In this document: one piece after another, positions 14,944 to 22,786 of the stretch | Position numbering within the stretch: position 1 is the stretch's first letter | Layout of the letters: each line of letters begins with the position of its first letter | Source: JBFHES01 sp041584015 | Lineage (GTDB): Bacteria; Bacteroidota; Bacteroidia; Bacteroidales; M50B96 | Direction of reading: 5' to 3' | Length of the DNA stretch: 27,622 nucleotides | Assembly (NCBI GenBank): GCA_041584015.1 | Contig: JBFHES010000029.1 | Coordinates: 1 to 27,622 of the forward strand | Notes under the pieces: model-generated | Seen by the model: the letters and a program-made list of their open reading frames with translations, nothing else | Told to the model about the DNA's origin: nothing | Database searches by the model: none | Translations under genes and position numbers: made by a program

Positions 14944-16884
14944 TCAAATTTCTGCTTTTTTGGATTCCCATTCTTCTAGTTCGGCATGTAACTCTTCCCA
15001 ATTCTCCATCTCAACTTCAAGCTCTTTTTTAAACTTTCCGTATTCACTAAAAAGTGATTGATCAGATATATTATCGGGGTTTGCTAGCAATTCGTCCATT
15101 TCCTCAATCTTGATTTCAAGTTGAGCAATATGGTCCTCGCATTTTTTTACTTTGTTAGAGATTTTACGAATTTCCTTTTCAAGTTCCTTACGCTGCTCGT
15201 ATTGCTTCTTCTGATCCGAGGTAGAGCTAATTTTCTGTTTGCTGATTATCTTTTTGCGTTCAATCTCTTTCAGCGATTCCAATTTTTTGGTACGCAAGAA
15301 TTCATAAACGCCTCCAAGGTGTTCCCTTATTTTTTTGTTTGTAAATTCATATACTTTGTCCACCAAACCGTCAAGAAAGTATCTGTCGTGCGATACAATA
15401 AGAATAGTACCATCGTAGTTTGCCAAAGCTTGTTTGAGCAAATCTTTCGATGCAATATCAAGGTGGTTCGTTGGCTCATCGAGTACCAACAGATTAACAG
15501 GCTCAAGTAGCATTTTAGCTAGCGATAAGCGCGAACGCTCGCCACCGGATAATACCTTCACTTTCTTTTCTATGGTCTCTCCACTGAAAAGGAAGGCGCC
15601 AAGTAGATCTCTTGTTTTGGTTCTCATGTCACCGGTTGCAGCATCATCAATAATCTCAAAAACGGTTTTGTTCTCATCAAGTAACTCGTCCTGATTCTGC
15701 GCATAATAGCCAATCTTTACATTGTGGCCAATTTTGCAGAGCCCCTGATGTTCTAATTCGCCGATAATAATCTTTGATAAAGTAGATTTGCCTTCTCCAT
15801 TTTTGCCAATGAATGCAATTTTTTCACCTCTTTCAACAAGTAGCTCAATGTCCTTAAGAACTTCAAGGTCGCCGTAGCTTTTAGAGAGTCCTTTCACTTC
15901 GAGCATAATGTTGCCACTATGCGGCGCCGGAGGGAAACTGAAATTCAACTTAGAGCTATCCATCGAGTCAACTTCTACTTGTTCAATTTTCTCCAGCTGT
16001 TTAATACGAGATTGCACTTGTACAGCTTTTGTTGCCTTGTATCTAAAACGCTCAATAAATTTTTCGGTGTCCTCAATTTTCTTTTGCTGATTTTGATAGG
16101 TGGACATTTGCTGGTTGATTCTGTCTATTCGTAAACCTTCAAACTTAGAATAAGCAACCTTGTAGTCGTAGATTTTGCCCATAGATATTTCAACGGTACG
16201 TTTGGTAACATTATCGAGAAATGCCCTGTCGTGCGAAATTAATAGCAGTGCGCCCGGATAATCTTTAAGGAAATCTTCAAGCCATTGAATCGATTCGATG
16301 TCTAAATGGTTCGTCGGCTCATCAAGTAAAAGTACCTTAGGTTTTTTTAATAGGATTTTTGCCAGCTCAATTCGCATGCGCCATCCACCGCTTAATTCAG
16401 CCGTTGGACGATTAAAATCACTTCGATTAAACCCCAATCCCATTAAGGTGATTTCTAAAGTAGCATGAATACTTTCACCACCCAGGATTCTATAGCGCTC
16501 ATCGGCTTGGTGCAATTTGTCAATTAGTTTTATATAAGATTCATCATGATAATCGGTTCGTGCGGCCAGTTCTTCGTTGTACTCTTTAATGTTTGTTTCA
16601 AGCTGAACTATCTCCTCAAATGCCGACATGCTTTCCTCTATAACTGTTCGGTGATTGCTAACCGCCATTTGTTGAGGTAAGTATCCAAGAGAAATGTCGG
16701 TCGGCATGGAGATCGATCCTTCTTCATGCCCCATCTCTCCAATAATTACTTTTAACAGACTCGACTTGCCTGCTCCATTTTTACCAACCAATCCAATTCT
16801 ATCTCTTGGATTGATTAAAAATGAAATGTCGTTGAACAAACAAAAGGAACCAAAATATACCGAAACTTGATTTAATGAGATCAT
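14944..16884 (-). CDS. ABC-F family ATPase (ribosome-associated, YheS/Uup-like)
   Basis: A 646-residue soluble protein with two ABC ATPase domains and no membrane segment, as expected for ABC-F factors that act at the ribosomal E site and help stalled or slow translation. Walker A motifs are GKNGAGKSS (34-42) and GKNGEGKST. The signatures are LSGGWRMRIELAK and LSGGERSRLSLAK, and both Walker B motifs read LDEPTNHLDI with catalytic Glu. The interdomain linker carries the charged helix EKFIERFRYKATKAVQVQSR that contacts P-site tRNA in the family. A C-terminal coiled coil (about 540-646) resembles Uup/YheS. No antibiotic-resistance role is implied: it looks like the housekeeping paralogue. Confidence 0.93.
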   Translation of the reverse strand: MISLNQVSVYFGSFCLFNDISFLINPRDRIGLVGKNGAGKSSLLKVIIGEMGHEEGSISMPTDISLGYLPQQMAVSNHRTVIEESMSAFEEIVQLETNIKEYNEELAARTDYHDESYIKLIDKLHQADERYRILGGESIHATLEITLMGLGFNRSDFNRPTAELSGGWRMRIELAKILLKKPKVLLLDEPTNHLDIESIQWLEDFLKDYPGALLLISHDRAFLDNVTKRTVEISMGKIYDYKVAYSKFEGLRIDRINQQMSTYQNQQKKIEDTEKFIERFRYKATKAVQVQSRIKQLEKIEQVEVDSMDSSKLNFSFPPAPHSGNIMLEVKGLSKSYGDLEVLKDIELLVERGEKIAFIGKNGEGKSTLSKIIIGELEHQGLCKIGHNVKIGYYAQNQDELLDENKTVFEIIDDAATGDMRTKTRDLLGAFLFSGETIEKKVKVLSGGERSRLSLAKMLLEPVNLLVLDEPTNHLDIASKDLLKQALANYDGTILIVSHDRYFLDGLVDKVYEFTNKKIREHLGGVYEFLRTKKLESLKEIERKKIISKQKISSTSDQKKQYEQRKELEKEIRKISNKVKKCEDHIAQLEIKIEEMDELLANPDNISDQSLFSEYGKFKKELEVEMENWEELHAELEEWESKKAEI

Positions 16885-16904
16885 ATCTTACTATTGATTG
16901 GTCA

Positions 16905-16912
16905 CAAAGATA
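16905..16912 (-). promoter_or_regulatory. Candidate -7 element for the ABC-F gene
   Basis: On the minus strand this reads TATCTTTG, an exact TAnnTTTG match 20 bases before the start codon. A CTG at 16938-16936 is the nearest -33-like triplet, 23 bases upstream. Confidence 0.45.
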
Positions 16913-16944
16913 AAGGTCTGAATGGATTTTCTAGGCAGGTATTT

Positions 16945-16961
16945 TTCATAAATTTTATGAA
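16945..16961. repeat. 17-bp palindrome upstream of the ABC-F gene
   Basis: TTCATAAATTTTATGAA has 8-base arms that are exact reverse complements around one central T. It lies just upstream of the -33 position of the ABC-F promoter and could be a binding site for a dimeric regulator. AT-rich palindromes of this size can also arise by chance. Confidence 0.4.
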
Positions 16962-17088
16962 CTTGTCCTTATTGGCGTGTCGCTTTACTACCTGCAAGTA
17001 TCACCTGTTTTAATTTTATAAGTATGAATTACAATCGTTTGCATTCAATATTTGAAGGGTTTTAGTAATTGTTATCTAACATATAGCT

Positions 17089-17120
17089 ACATGTGAAAAT
17101 ATTTAAATGTTTACATGTGA
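17089..17120 (+). repeat. Two direct copies of ACATGTGA upstream of pckA
   Basis: The octamer ACATGTGA occurs at 17089-17096 and again at 17113-17120. The copies start 24 bases apart, a little over two helical turns, so they lie near the same face of the DNA. The second copy overlaps the -33 position of the pckA promoter. Each contains the palindrome ACATGT and the TGTGA half-site familiar from Crp-type sites. This could be a regulatory site for gluconeogenesis. Confidence 0.4.
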
Positions 17121-17137
17121 CGTTTTCTCATTTCCTT

Positions 17138-17145
17138 TATATTTG
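17138..17145 (+). promoter_or_regulatory. Candidate -7 element for pckA
   Basis: TATATTTG matches TAnnTTTG exactly, with GTG at 17117-17119 as the best -33-like triplet (18 bases between). The predicted leader is about 30 bases. The rest of the 298-base gap between the ABC-F gene and pckA holds the two repeats and palindrome listed here and no convincing reading frame. Confidence 0.55.
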
Positions 17146-17182
17146 TACCCTCAATAATTGAATTTTAACTAAACAAAATAAT

Positions 17183-18829
17183 ATGGAAAATCTAAAAGCT
17201 AAATTAGCCAGTGCAGTGCAAGCACATGGTAATGTTTTTACCAATATTTCCAGAGAGGAAATGATTAAGGCAGCTGTGGCAAACAAGAATGCTTTCGTTT
17301 CGAAAAATGGAGCACTTGCTACCTGGACACGTACAGAATCAACTGGTCGTAGCCCTAAGGATACAGTTTTGGTAAAGCGCGCCGAAAGTGAGAATAATAT
17401 CGATTGGACTTCTCCTAATAATGTTCCTATAACTGAGGAAACATTTGATATTATTTATAAGGAAGCATTGGACTTTTTAGCTGAGAAAGAGCATGTATAT
17501 GAAGTGGATCGAGTAATTGGAGCAGATTCAAAGTATGCGTTACCGGTAAAGGTGGTTACGCCATGCGCGCTATCTGCTGTTTTTATCGATAACATGTTCC
17601 GTCCTGTTCCGGGCGATCTTGACAAGAGTGTTTATTTTGAAAATGGATTTTCATTATTACATCTTCCTGCAGATAAGTTAGACGCATCTAAATACAAAGG
17701 TCGTTTACGTGATATGCCAAACGGTAATGCATCGAATATGGCAGTTGCTGTTGATATGGATCGTAAGTTAGGAGTTGTTGTAGGTTCTGCTTACATGGGA
17801 AGCATGAAGAAAATGCTTTTTACTGTAATGAATTACTTATTACCATTCGAAGGAATTCTTCCTTTACATTGTTCTGCTAACGAAGGTGCCGACGGACATT
17901 CAGCCTTGTTATTAGGTTTGTCGGGTACTGGTAAAACTACACTTTCTGCTGATGCTTCTCGTGCATTGTTAGGTGACGATGAACATGGTTGGAGTGATGA
18001 TGGAATTGCAAACTTCGAGAACGGTTGTTATGCAAAAATGATTGATATTAATCCAAAGAAAGAGCCGGATATTTTTGATGCTGTAATGCACAAAGATGAT
18101 TATTGGAAGCATGGTGCCATGATTGAAAATGCAACAATGTATCCAGACGGTGAATTCGATTTTTATGATGATCGTTTAACTCCAAATTCACGTGCATCAT
18201 ACCCATTGGCTTTTCTTAAAAATATTAAGGAATCTTCATGCGCAGGACATCCAAATACTATTTTATTCCTTACTGCTGATGCTTATGGGGTTTTACCTCC
18301 AGTATCTCGATTAGATAAAGATCAGGCAATGTTATGGTTCTTGATGGGTTATACCAGTAAGTTGGCCGGAACTGAAACTGGAATTACAGAGCCTCAAGCT
18401 GCTTTCTCTCGTTTCTTTGGACAACCATTTATGCCAAGCAAACCAGAGGTTTATGCTAAACTTTTAGGTGAGAAAATGGAACAGCACAATACCAAAGTAT
18501 TTCTTGTGAATACAGGTTGGAGCGGTGGCGTTTATGGTATAGGGTCTCGTATCGATTTGCCATTAACAAGAGCTATGGTAAATGCAGCTCTAAACGGCGA
18601 GCTTAATAATGTCGAATATAAAAAGGATGAATTGTTCCATGTAAATATTCCTCAGACTGTTCCAGGTGTACCTTCTGAAATGCTAACACCAATTAATACC
18701 TGGGAAGATAAAGAAGCTTATAAAGAAACTGCTGCTAAGTTAGCAAAGAAGTTTTCCGATGCTTTTGATAAAAACTATGGTGGACAAAATATTGATGCTG
18801 CAGTTGTAGCTCAGTGTCCAGGTAAATAG
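17183..18829 (+). CDS. pckA: Phosphoenolpyruvate carboxykinase (ATP)
   Basis: Cytoplasmic enzyme interconverting oxaloacetate plus ATP with phosphoenolpyruvate, CO2 and ADP. It serves gluconeogenesis, or CO2 fixation toward succinate in fermenting Bacteroidota. The 548 residues match the ATP-dependent family. The P-loop GLSGTGKTT is at 245-253 and the kinase-2 motif LLGDDEHGW at 262-270. Active-site residues R56 (STGRSPKD), Y204 and K210 (SAYMGSMKK), H229 (PLHCSAN) and D266 are all present. The gene is preceded by an exact -7 promoter element and followed 19 bases later by a strong terminator, so it is transcribed alone. No Shine-Dalgarno sequence: the leader just before ATG is A-rich, as is typical here. 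Confidence 0.98.
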   Translation: MENLKAKLASAVQAHGNVFTNISREEMIKAAVANKNAFVSKNGALATWTRTESTGRSPKDTVLVKRAESENNIDWTSPNNVPITEETFDIIYKEALDFLAEKEHVYEVDRVIGADSKYALPVKVVTPCALSAVFIDNMFRPVPGDLDKSVYFENGFSLLHLPADKLDASKYKGRLRDMPNGNASNMAVAVDMDRKLGVVVGSAYMGSMKKMLFTVMNYLLPFEGILPLHCSANEGADGHSALLLGLSGTGKTTLSADASRALLGDDEHGWSDDGIANFENGCYAKMIDINPKKEPDIFDAVMHKDDYWKHGAMIENATMYPDGEFDFYDDRLTPNSRASYPLAFLKNIKESSCAGHPNTILFLTADAYGVLPPVSRLDKDQAMLWFLMGYTSKLAGTETGITEPQAAFSRFFGQPFMPSKPEVYAKLLGEKMEQHNTKVFLVNTGWSGGVYGIGSRIDLPLTRAMVNAALNGELNNVEYKKDELFHVNIPQTVPGVPSEMLTPINTWEDKEAYKETAAKLAKKFSDAFDKNYGGQNIDAAVVAQCPGK

Positions 18830-18848
18830 TTACTAGATATAAAAGAAT

Positions 18849-18880
18849 AAAAAAAAGCCGCTTTAAGCGGCTTTTTTTTA
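18849..18880. terminator. Bidirectional intrinsic terminator between pckA and the 66-residue gene
   Basis: A GCCGC/GCGGC stem (18857-18861 with 18867-18871) is flanked by eight A before and eight T after, so the A/T runs extend the stem and give a U-tract on either strand. It can end pckA (plus) and the convergent small gene (minus). Confidence 0.93.
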
Positions 18881-18896
18881 TTCTTTAAATTCAGGT

Positions 18897-19097
18897 TTAA
18901 ACATTCGCAGCATAATCAAATAACTTGTTTACTGTTTTCTTCGATGGAGAAAACTCAATTGTTTTTAATAAACTTAAAACTTGTTTGTGCTCATCAAAGT
19001 CGTGATTAACCAGATCTTCGCTAGACAATATAAAACCTGTTTCCTTGTCCCTGTTGTCAAGAATGTAAAATAGTGTAGAATTTTTATTCATTCGCAT
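18897..19097 (-). CDS. Hypothetical 66-residue protein
   Basis: A small soluble protein with no signal peptide or membrane segment. It begins MRMNKNSTLFYILDNRD; a second in-frame ATG at 19091 is an equally good start. The centre is acidic (SSEDLVNHDFDEHKQ) and the C-terminal third is helical (LLKTIEFSPSKKTVNKLFDYA). I do not recognise the family. Its stop lies 16 bases from the pckA terminator, and a second terminator (19165-19194) separates it from the sigma-factor gene upstream on the same strand, so it needs its own promoter or readthrough. A 7/8 promoter match (TACATTTA, 19115-19108) exists but would leave almost no leader. A role linked to the sigma factor is only a guess. Confidence 0.65.
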   Translation of the reverse strand: MRMNKNSTLFYILDNRDKETGFILSSEDLVNHDFDEHKQVLSLLKTIEFSPSKKTVNKLFDYAANV

Positions 19098-19164
19098 TTT
19101 TTTAGATTAAATGTACACCAAGAACGATCCTATTATTTACTTATTGTTTAAATTAGTCTAAAAA

Positions 19165-19194
19165 TAAGAAATCCCGCTAGAGCGGGATTTCTTA
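19165..19194 (-). terminator. Intrinsic terminator of the sigma-factor gene
   Basis: Perfect 14-base arms (TAAGAAATCCCGCT at 19165-19178 and its reverse complement at 19181-19194) form a hairpin with a GC-rich top. On the minus strand it is followed by a short T-rich run (TTTTT). It lies 16 bases after the sigma-factor stop codon. Confidence 0.88.
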
Positions 19195-19210
19195 TGGGTG
19201 TTATTATATT

Positions 19211-19801
19211 TTAATGTACTGTTAAACTAAGGTCTTTTTCTTCAATAAGTTTTCGCAGATTAATTAAGGCATATCGCATTCTGCCAAGAGCTGTATTAAT
19301 ACTTACACCGGTGTTTTCTGCAATTTCTTTAAAACTTAAACCTACATAATGTCTAAGAATAACAACTTCTTTTTGCTCTGCTGGAAGCTCTTCTACTAGC
19401 TTCTTAACATCATTTGTTATCTGATCATTGATAAGGTTGTCTTCAACTGTTTTATCAGAAAATTTTGAAGAGTTGAATATGTCCAATTCTGTTTGATCAT
19501 TAGAGATGGTGTTCATGTTCTTCTCTCTCCTAAAGTGATCAATAATAAGATTGTGGGCAATTCTTACCACCCATGAAACAAATTTACCTGTGTCTTTATA
19601 TTTTCCCAGTTTTAGCGAATTGATGACCTTAATAAAGGTATCCTGAAAAATATCCTCCGCTAACTGCTCATTTTTTACAAGCAATAAAATGTAGGTATAA
19701 ACTCGGTTTTTGTGTCTGGTGATTAAAGTTTCGATACTAGACTGCTTTCCCGCAATGAATTGTTCAACTAATTCATAATCGGTTAATTTTGAATTACACA
19801 T
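19211..19801 (-). CDS. ECF-type RNA polymerase sigma factor
   Basis: A 196-residue sigma factor with region 2 (about 25-93, including AEDIFQDTFIKV and FVSWVVRIAHNLIIDHFRR) and region 4 (about 130-184, LPAEQKEVVILRHYVGLSFK then the helix-turn-helix EIAENTGVSINTALGRMRYA). Region 3 is missing, as in ECF factors. There is no membrane anti-sigma gene beside it, unlike many Bacteroidota ECF factors; downstream is only the 66-residue protein beyond a terminator. It is divergent from uvrA, sharing a 176-base upstream region. Its start codon is preceded by a perfect Shine-Dalgarno sequence, unique in this window. The signal it responds to is unknown. Confidence 0.95.
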   Translation of the reverse strand: MCNSKLTDYELVEQFIAGKQSSIETLITRHKNRVYTYILLLVKNEQLAEDIFQDTFIKVINSLKLGKYKDTGKFVSWVVRIAHNLIIDHFRREKNMNTISNDQTELDIFNSSKFSDKTVEDNLINDQITNDVKKLVEELPAEQKEVVILRHYVGLSFKEIAENTGVSINTALGRMRYALINLRKLIEEKDLSLTVH

Positions 19802-19811
19802 TTTTACCTCC
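19802..19811 (-). promoter_or_regulatory. Strong Shine-Dalgarno sequence of the sigma-factor gene
   Basis: On the minus strand the message reads CGGAGGTAAAAATG: GGAGG at 19811-19807 is separated from the ATG by five bases, near the ideal spacing. None of the other genes here with a visible start has more than a partial match. A second CGGAGG occurs 43 bases further upstream (19855-19850) in the same leader, without a clear start codon behind it. Confidence 0.75.
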
Positions 19812-19921
19812 GTAATGGTTAATAAGGTAGATTTGTGTCTATAAGCAATCCTCCGTTTTTAGGTTGTTGGTTTATTAAACGAAACAAGTTCGTATTTGTT
19901 GTTAACAAAAAAAGGAAAAAT

Positions 19922-19955
19922 TTGCCAATTATTAAATAGTAAATGCAAATTTTTG
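19922..19955 (+). promoter_or_regulatory. Weak candidate promoter for uvrA
   Basis: TTG at 19922-19924 and AATTTTTG at 19948-19955 (one mismatch to TAnnTTTG) are 23 bases apart, with a leader of roughly 17 bases to the uvrA ATG. A perfect 10-base palindrome TTGTTAACAA lies just upstream at 19899-19908. Confidence 0.3.
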
Positions 19956-19977
19956 TAAAATAATTGAAACATAAATA

Positions 19978-22779
19978 ATGCCAAACGATAAATTCATACA
20001 TATAAAGGGAGCTAAGGTTCATAATTTGAAGAGCCTGGATCTGTCAATACCTAGAAATAAGTTCATTGTGATTACCGGACTTTCTGGTTCGGGAAAGTCG
20101 TCACTTGCATTTGATACCCTATACGCGGAAGGTCAACGACGCTATGTTGAGAGTCTTTCCTCCTATGCACGACAGTTTTTAGGACGAATTAATAAACCGG
20201 AGGTGGATTATATAAAGGGAATTCCGCCTGCAATAGCCATTGAACAAAAAGTAAATACCCGTAATCCACGATCAACGGTTGGCACTTCAACTGAAATCTA
20301 TGATTATTTAAAATTACTTTTTGCCCGGATTGGAAAAACTCATTCGCCTGTCTCAGGGAAGATCGTAGAGCGCCATTCTGTTACAGATGTAGTTACAGCC
20401 ATAAATGCTTATGAGCAGGGAACTAAGTTGGTGATTTTGGCTAAAGTGATTTTGCCAGAAGACAGAACACTTATAAAGCAATTGGAGATGTTCCAGCAGC
20501 AGGGCTTTTCTCGTGTAGAAATTAATGACAGGATTTTTAAAATTGAAGAGGCGCTTTTTGATAAGGAACTATTACAAACAGAGGGCTGCTTTAATTTAGT
20601 AATCGATAGAGTAGCTGTTGATGCGGATGAGGATAACCAAAGCAGAATAGCAGATTCTGTGCAAACAGCTTTTTATGAAGGACATGGTGAGTGTTTGTTA
20701 AAAGTGTATGTTGGCGATGAAACAGTTTCGAGAGTCTTCTCTAATAAGTTTGAGCTTGATGGAATTGTCTTTGAAGAACCTTCTGCTGACATGTTTAGTT
20801 TTAATAATCCACTTGGAGCTTGTCCTAAATGTGAAGGATACGGGCGGGTGATTGGTTTAGATGAAGATCTGATCATACCCAATAAGTCGCTCTCTATTCA
20901 TGAAGGTGTAATAGCTTGCTGGAAAGGGGAGAAGCTTAGCGCTTGGAAAGACAAGTTGGTGCAGAATGCTGAGAAATTTAATTTCCCAATTCATAAACCA
21001 TATTTTGATTTATCTGATGAGCAAAAAGAATTGCTCTGGACCGGGAATAAGCACTTTAAAGGACTTGATGCTTTCTTTCAAATGTTGGAGGACGAAAGCT
21101 ATAAAATTCAATATAGGGTAATGTTATCCCGATATCGGGGAAAGACTGTATGTCCGGCATGTAGAGGATCCCGATTGAAAAAGGAGGCCTTTTATGTAAA
21201 AATTGAAGGTGTGTCAATTAATGAACTGGTTGTGAAATCGGTGAAGGACTTAAATACCTTTTTTAATACCCTTGAGCTGAATGCCTACGACGCAAAAGTA
21301 GCCAAGCGACTTTTAATCGAGATACGCAATCGGCTAGATTATTTAAATAATGTAGGATTAGGCTATCTTACCCTTAACCGATTGTCTTCATCACTTTCCG
21401 GAGGTGAATCGCAACGTATTAATTTAGCAACATCGCTTGGTAGCAGCTTAGTTGGTTCACTTTATATTCTTGATGAACCAAGTATAGGTTTGCATTCTCG
21501 TGATACCGAATTATTAATTGGTGTGCTTAAGAAATTACAAAAAATTGGTAATACAGTAATCGTAGTTGAGCATGATGAAGATATGATCCGAGCTGCCGAT
21601 GTTGTAATTGATATTGGTCCAAAGGCAGGTCGATTTGGTGGGGAAGTTGTTTTTAACGGAAATCATGAGCAATTGATCAAGGAAGGAACTAGTCTTACCG
21701 CTAAATATCTAACCGGAGCGATGAAGATTGAAGTTCCTGCACAACGACGGAAATGGAATAACTACCTGGAGGTAAAAGGTGCCCGGGAAAATAATCTGAA
21801 GGGAATTGATGTTAAATTCCCATTACATAACATGACTGTTGTTACTGGGGTTAGTGGATCAGGAAAGTCTACGCTGGTTAAAAAAATATTTTATGCTTCG
21901 GTAAAGAAGCATTTCGGTGGCTACTCTGAGCGAACAGGTGCCATGGATCGTCTAAGTGGCGATATACATTTGATTGGCGATGTTGAGTTTGTCGATCAAA
22001 ATCCGATTGGTCGTTCTTCTAGATCTAACCCGGTAACCTATTTAAAGGCTTACGACGAAATACGAAAGTTATTTGCTGATCAGCAGGGTGCTAAACTGAA
22101 TGGATTTACTGCCACTCATTTCTCATTTAATATAGATGGAGGACGATGTGACGAGTGCCAGGGCGAAGGCGAGATAAAGGTGGAAATGCAGTTTATGGCT
22201 GATGTTAGTCTGGTCTGTGAAAGTTGTCATGGAAAGCGATTTAAGGACGATGTGTTGGATGTTTTATACAGGGGCAAGTCGATTTATGATGTGCTTAATA
22301 TGAGCATTGATGATGCCATTGAGTTTTTTGCCGGTGATACTAAGAACCTTGCAAAGAAGGTTGTGAATAAGCTGAAACCACTTGCTGATGTCGGTCTTGG
22401 TTATGTTAAAATGGGGCAGTCATCAAGCACCTTGTCAGGAGGTGAAAGCCAACGTGTGAAGTTGGCCTCTTTTTTGGCAAAGGAGAAAAGTGATTATCAC
22501 GTGCTATTTATTTTTGATGAACCAACCACAGGTCTTCACTTTCATGATGTGCAAAAACTCCTAGATGCATTTAATTCATTAATCAAGCGCGGTCATAGCA
22601 TTGTTATTATTGAGCATAACTTAGAAGTAATTAAGTCGGCCGATTGGGTTATTGATTTAGGAAAAGAAGGTGGTGATGAAGGTGGCCATCTCGTTTTTGA
22701 AGGAACACCCGAAGCGTTGGCTGCATTTGACGGATCCTATACTGGTGGCTATCTGGCTGAGAAATTAGATCAAGAATAA
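19978..22779 (+). CDS. uvrA: Excinuclease ABC subunit A
   Basis: The damage-recognising ATPase of nucleotide excision repair, acting with UvrB and UvrC on distorted DNA. At 933 residues it has the normal UvrA length. The first Walker A is GLSGSGKSS (34-42), followed by the family hallmark RRYVESLSSYARQFLG. The second is GVSGSGKST. ABC signatures are LSGGESQRINLA and LSGGESQRVKLA. Zinc-binding cysteines appear as CPKC and CPAC in the first module and CDEC and CESC in the second. The gene is the first of a plus-strand group: glpK starts 7 bases after its stop. It is divergent from the sigma factor. No LexA-type box that I recognise is present. Confidence 0.98.
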   Translation: MPNDKFIHIKGAKVHNLKSLDLSIPRNKFIVITGLSGSGKSSLAFDTLYAEGQRRYVESLSSYARQFLGRINKPEVDYIKGIPPAIAIEQKVNTRNPRSTVGTSTEIYDYLKLLFARIGKTHSPVSGKIVERHSVTDVVTAINAYEQGTKLVILAKVILPEDRTLIKQLEMFQQQGFSRVEINDRIFKIEEALFDKELLQTEGCFNLVIDRVAVDADEDNQSRIADSVQTAFYEGHGECLLKVYVGDETVSRVFSNKFELDGIVFEEPSADMFSFNNPLGACPKCEGYGRVIGLDEDLIIPNKSLSIHEGVIACWKGEKLSAWKDKLVQNAEKFNFPIHKPYFDLSDEQKELLWTGNKHFKGLDAFFQMLEDESYKIQYRVMLSRYRGKTVCPACRGSRLKKEAFYVKIEGVSINELVVKSVKDLNTFFNTLELNAYDAKVAKRLLIEIRNRLDYLNNVGLGYLTLNRLSSSLSGGESQRINLATSLGSSLVGSLYILDEPSIGLHSRDTELLIGVLKKLQKIGNTVIVVEHDEDMIRAADVVIDIGPKAGRFGGEVVFNGNHEQLIKEGTSLTAKYLTGAMKIEVPAQRRKWNNYLEVKGARENNLKGIDVKFPLHNMTVVTGVSGSGKSTLVKKIFYASVKKHFGGYSERTGAMDRLSGDIHLIGDVEFVDQNPIGRSSRSNPVTYLKAYDEIRKLFADQQGAKLNGFTATHFSFNIDGGRCDECQGEGEIKVEMQFMADVSLVCESCHGKRFKDDVLDVLYRGKSIYDVLNMSIDDAIEFFAGDTKNLAKKVVNKLKPLADVGLGYVKMGQSSSTLSGGESQRVKLASFLAKEKSDYHVLFIFDEPTTGLHFHDVQKLLDAFNSLIKRGHSIVIIEHNLEVIKSADWVIDLGKEGGDEGGHLVFEGTPEALAAFDGSYTGGYLAEKLDQE

Positions 22780-22786
22780 AAGCAAT

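Noticed and set aside
16935..16995. Distant GCAGGTA/TACCTGC inverted repeat upstream of pckA
   Set aside because: Seven-base arms nearly 50 bases apart are too weak to support as a structure.
19819..20022. Minus-strand 67-residue frame across the sigma/uvrA gap
   Set aside because: It overlaps the uvrA start, has a composition of chance AT-rich sequence, and lies over the sigma-factor leader.
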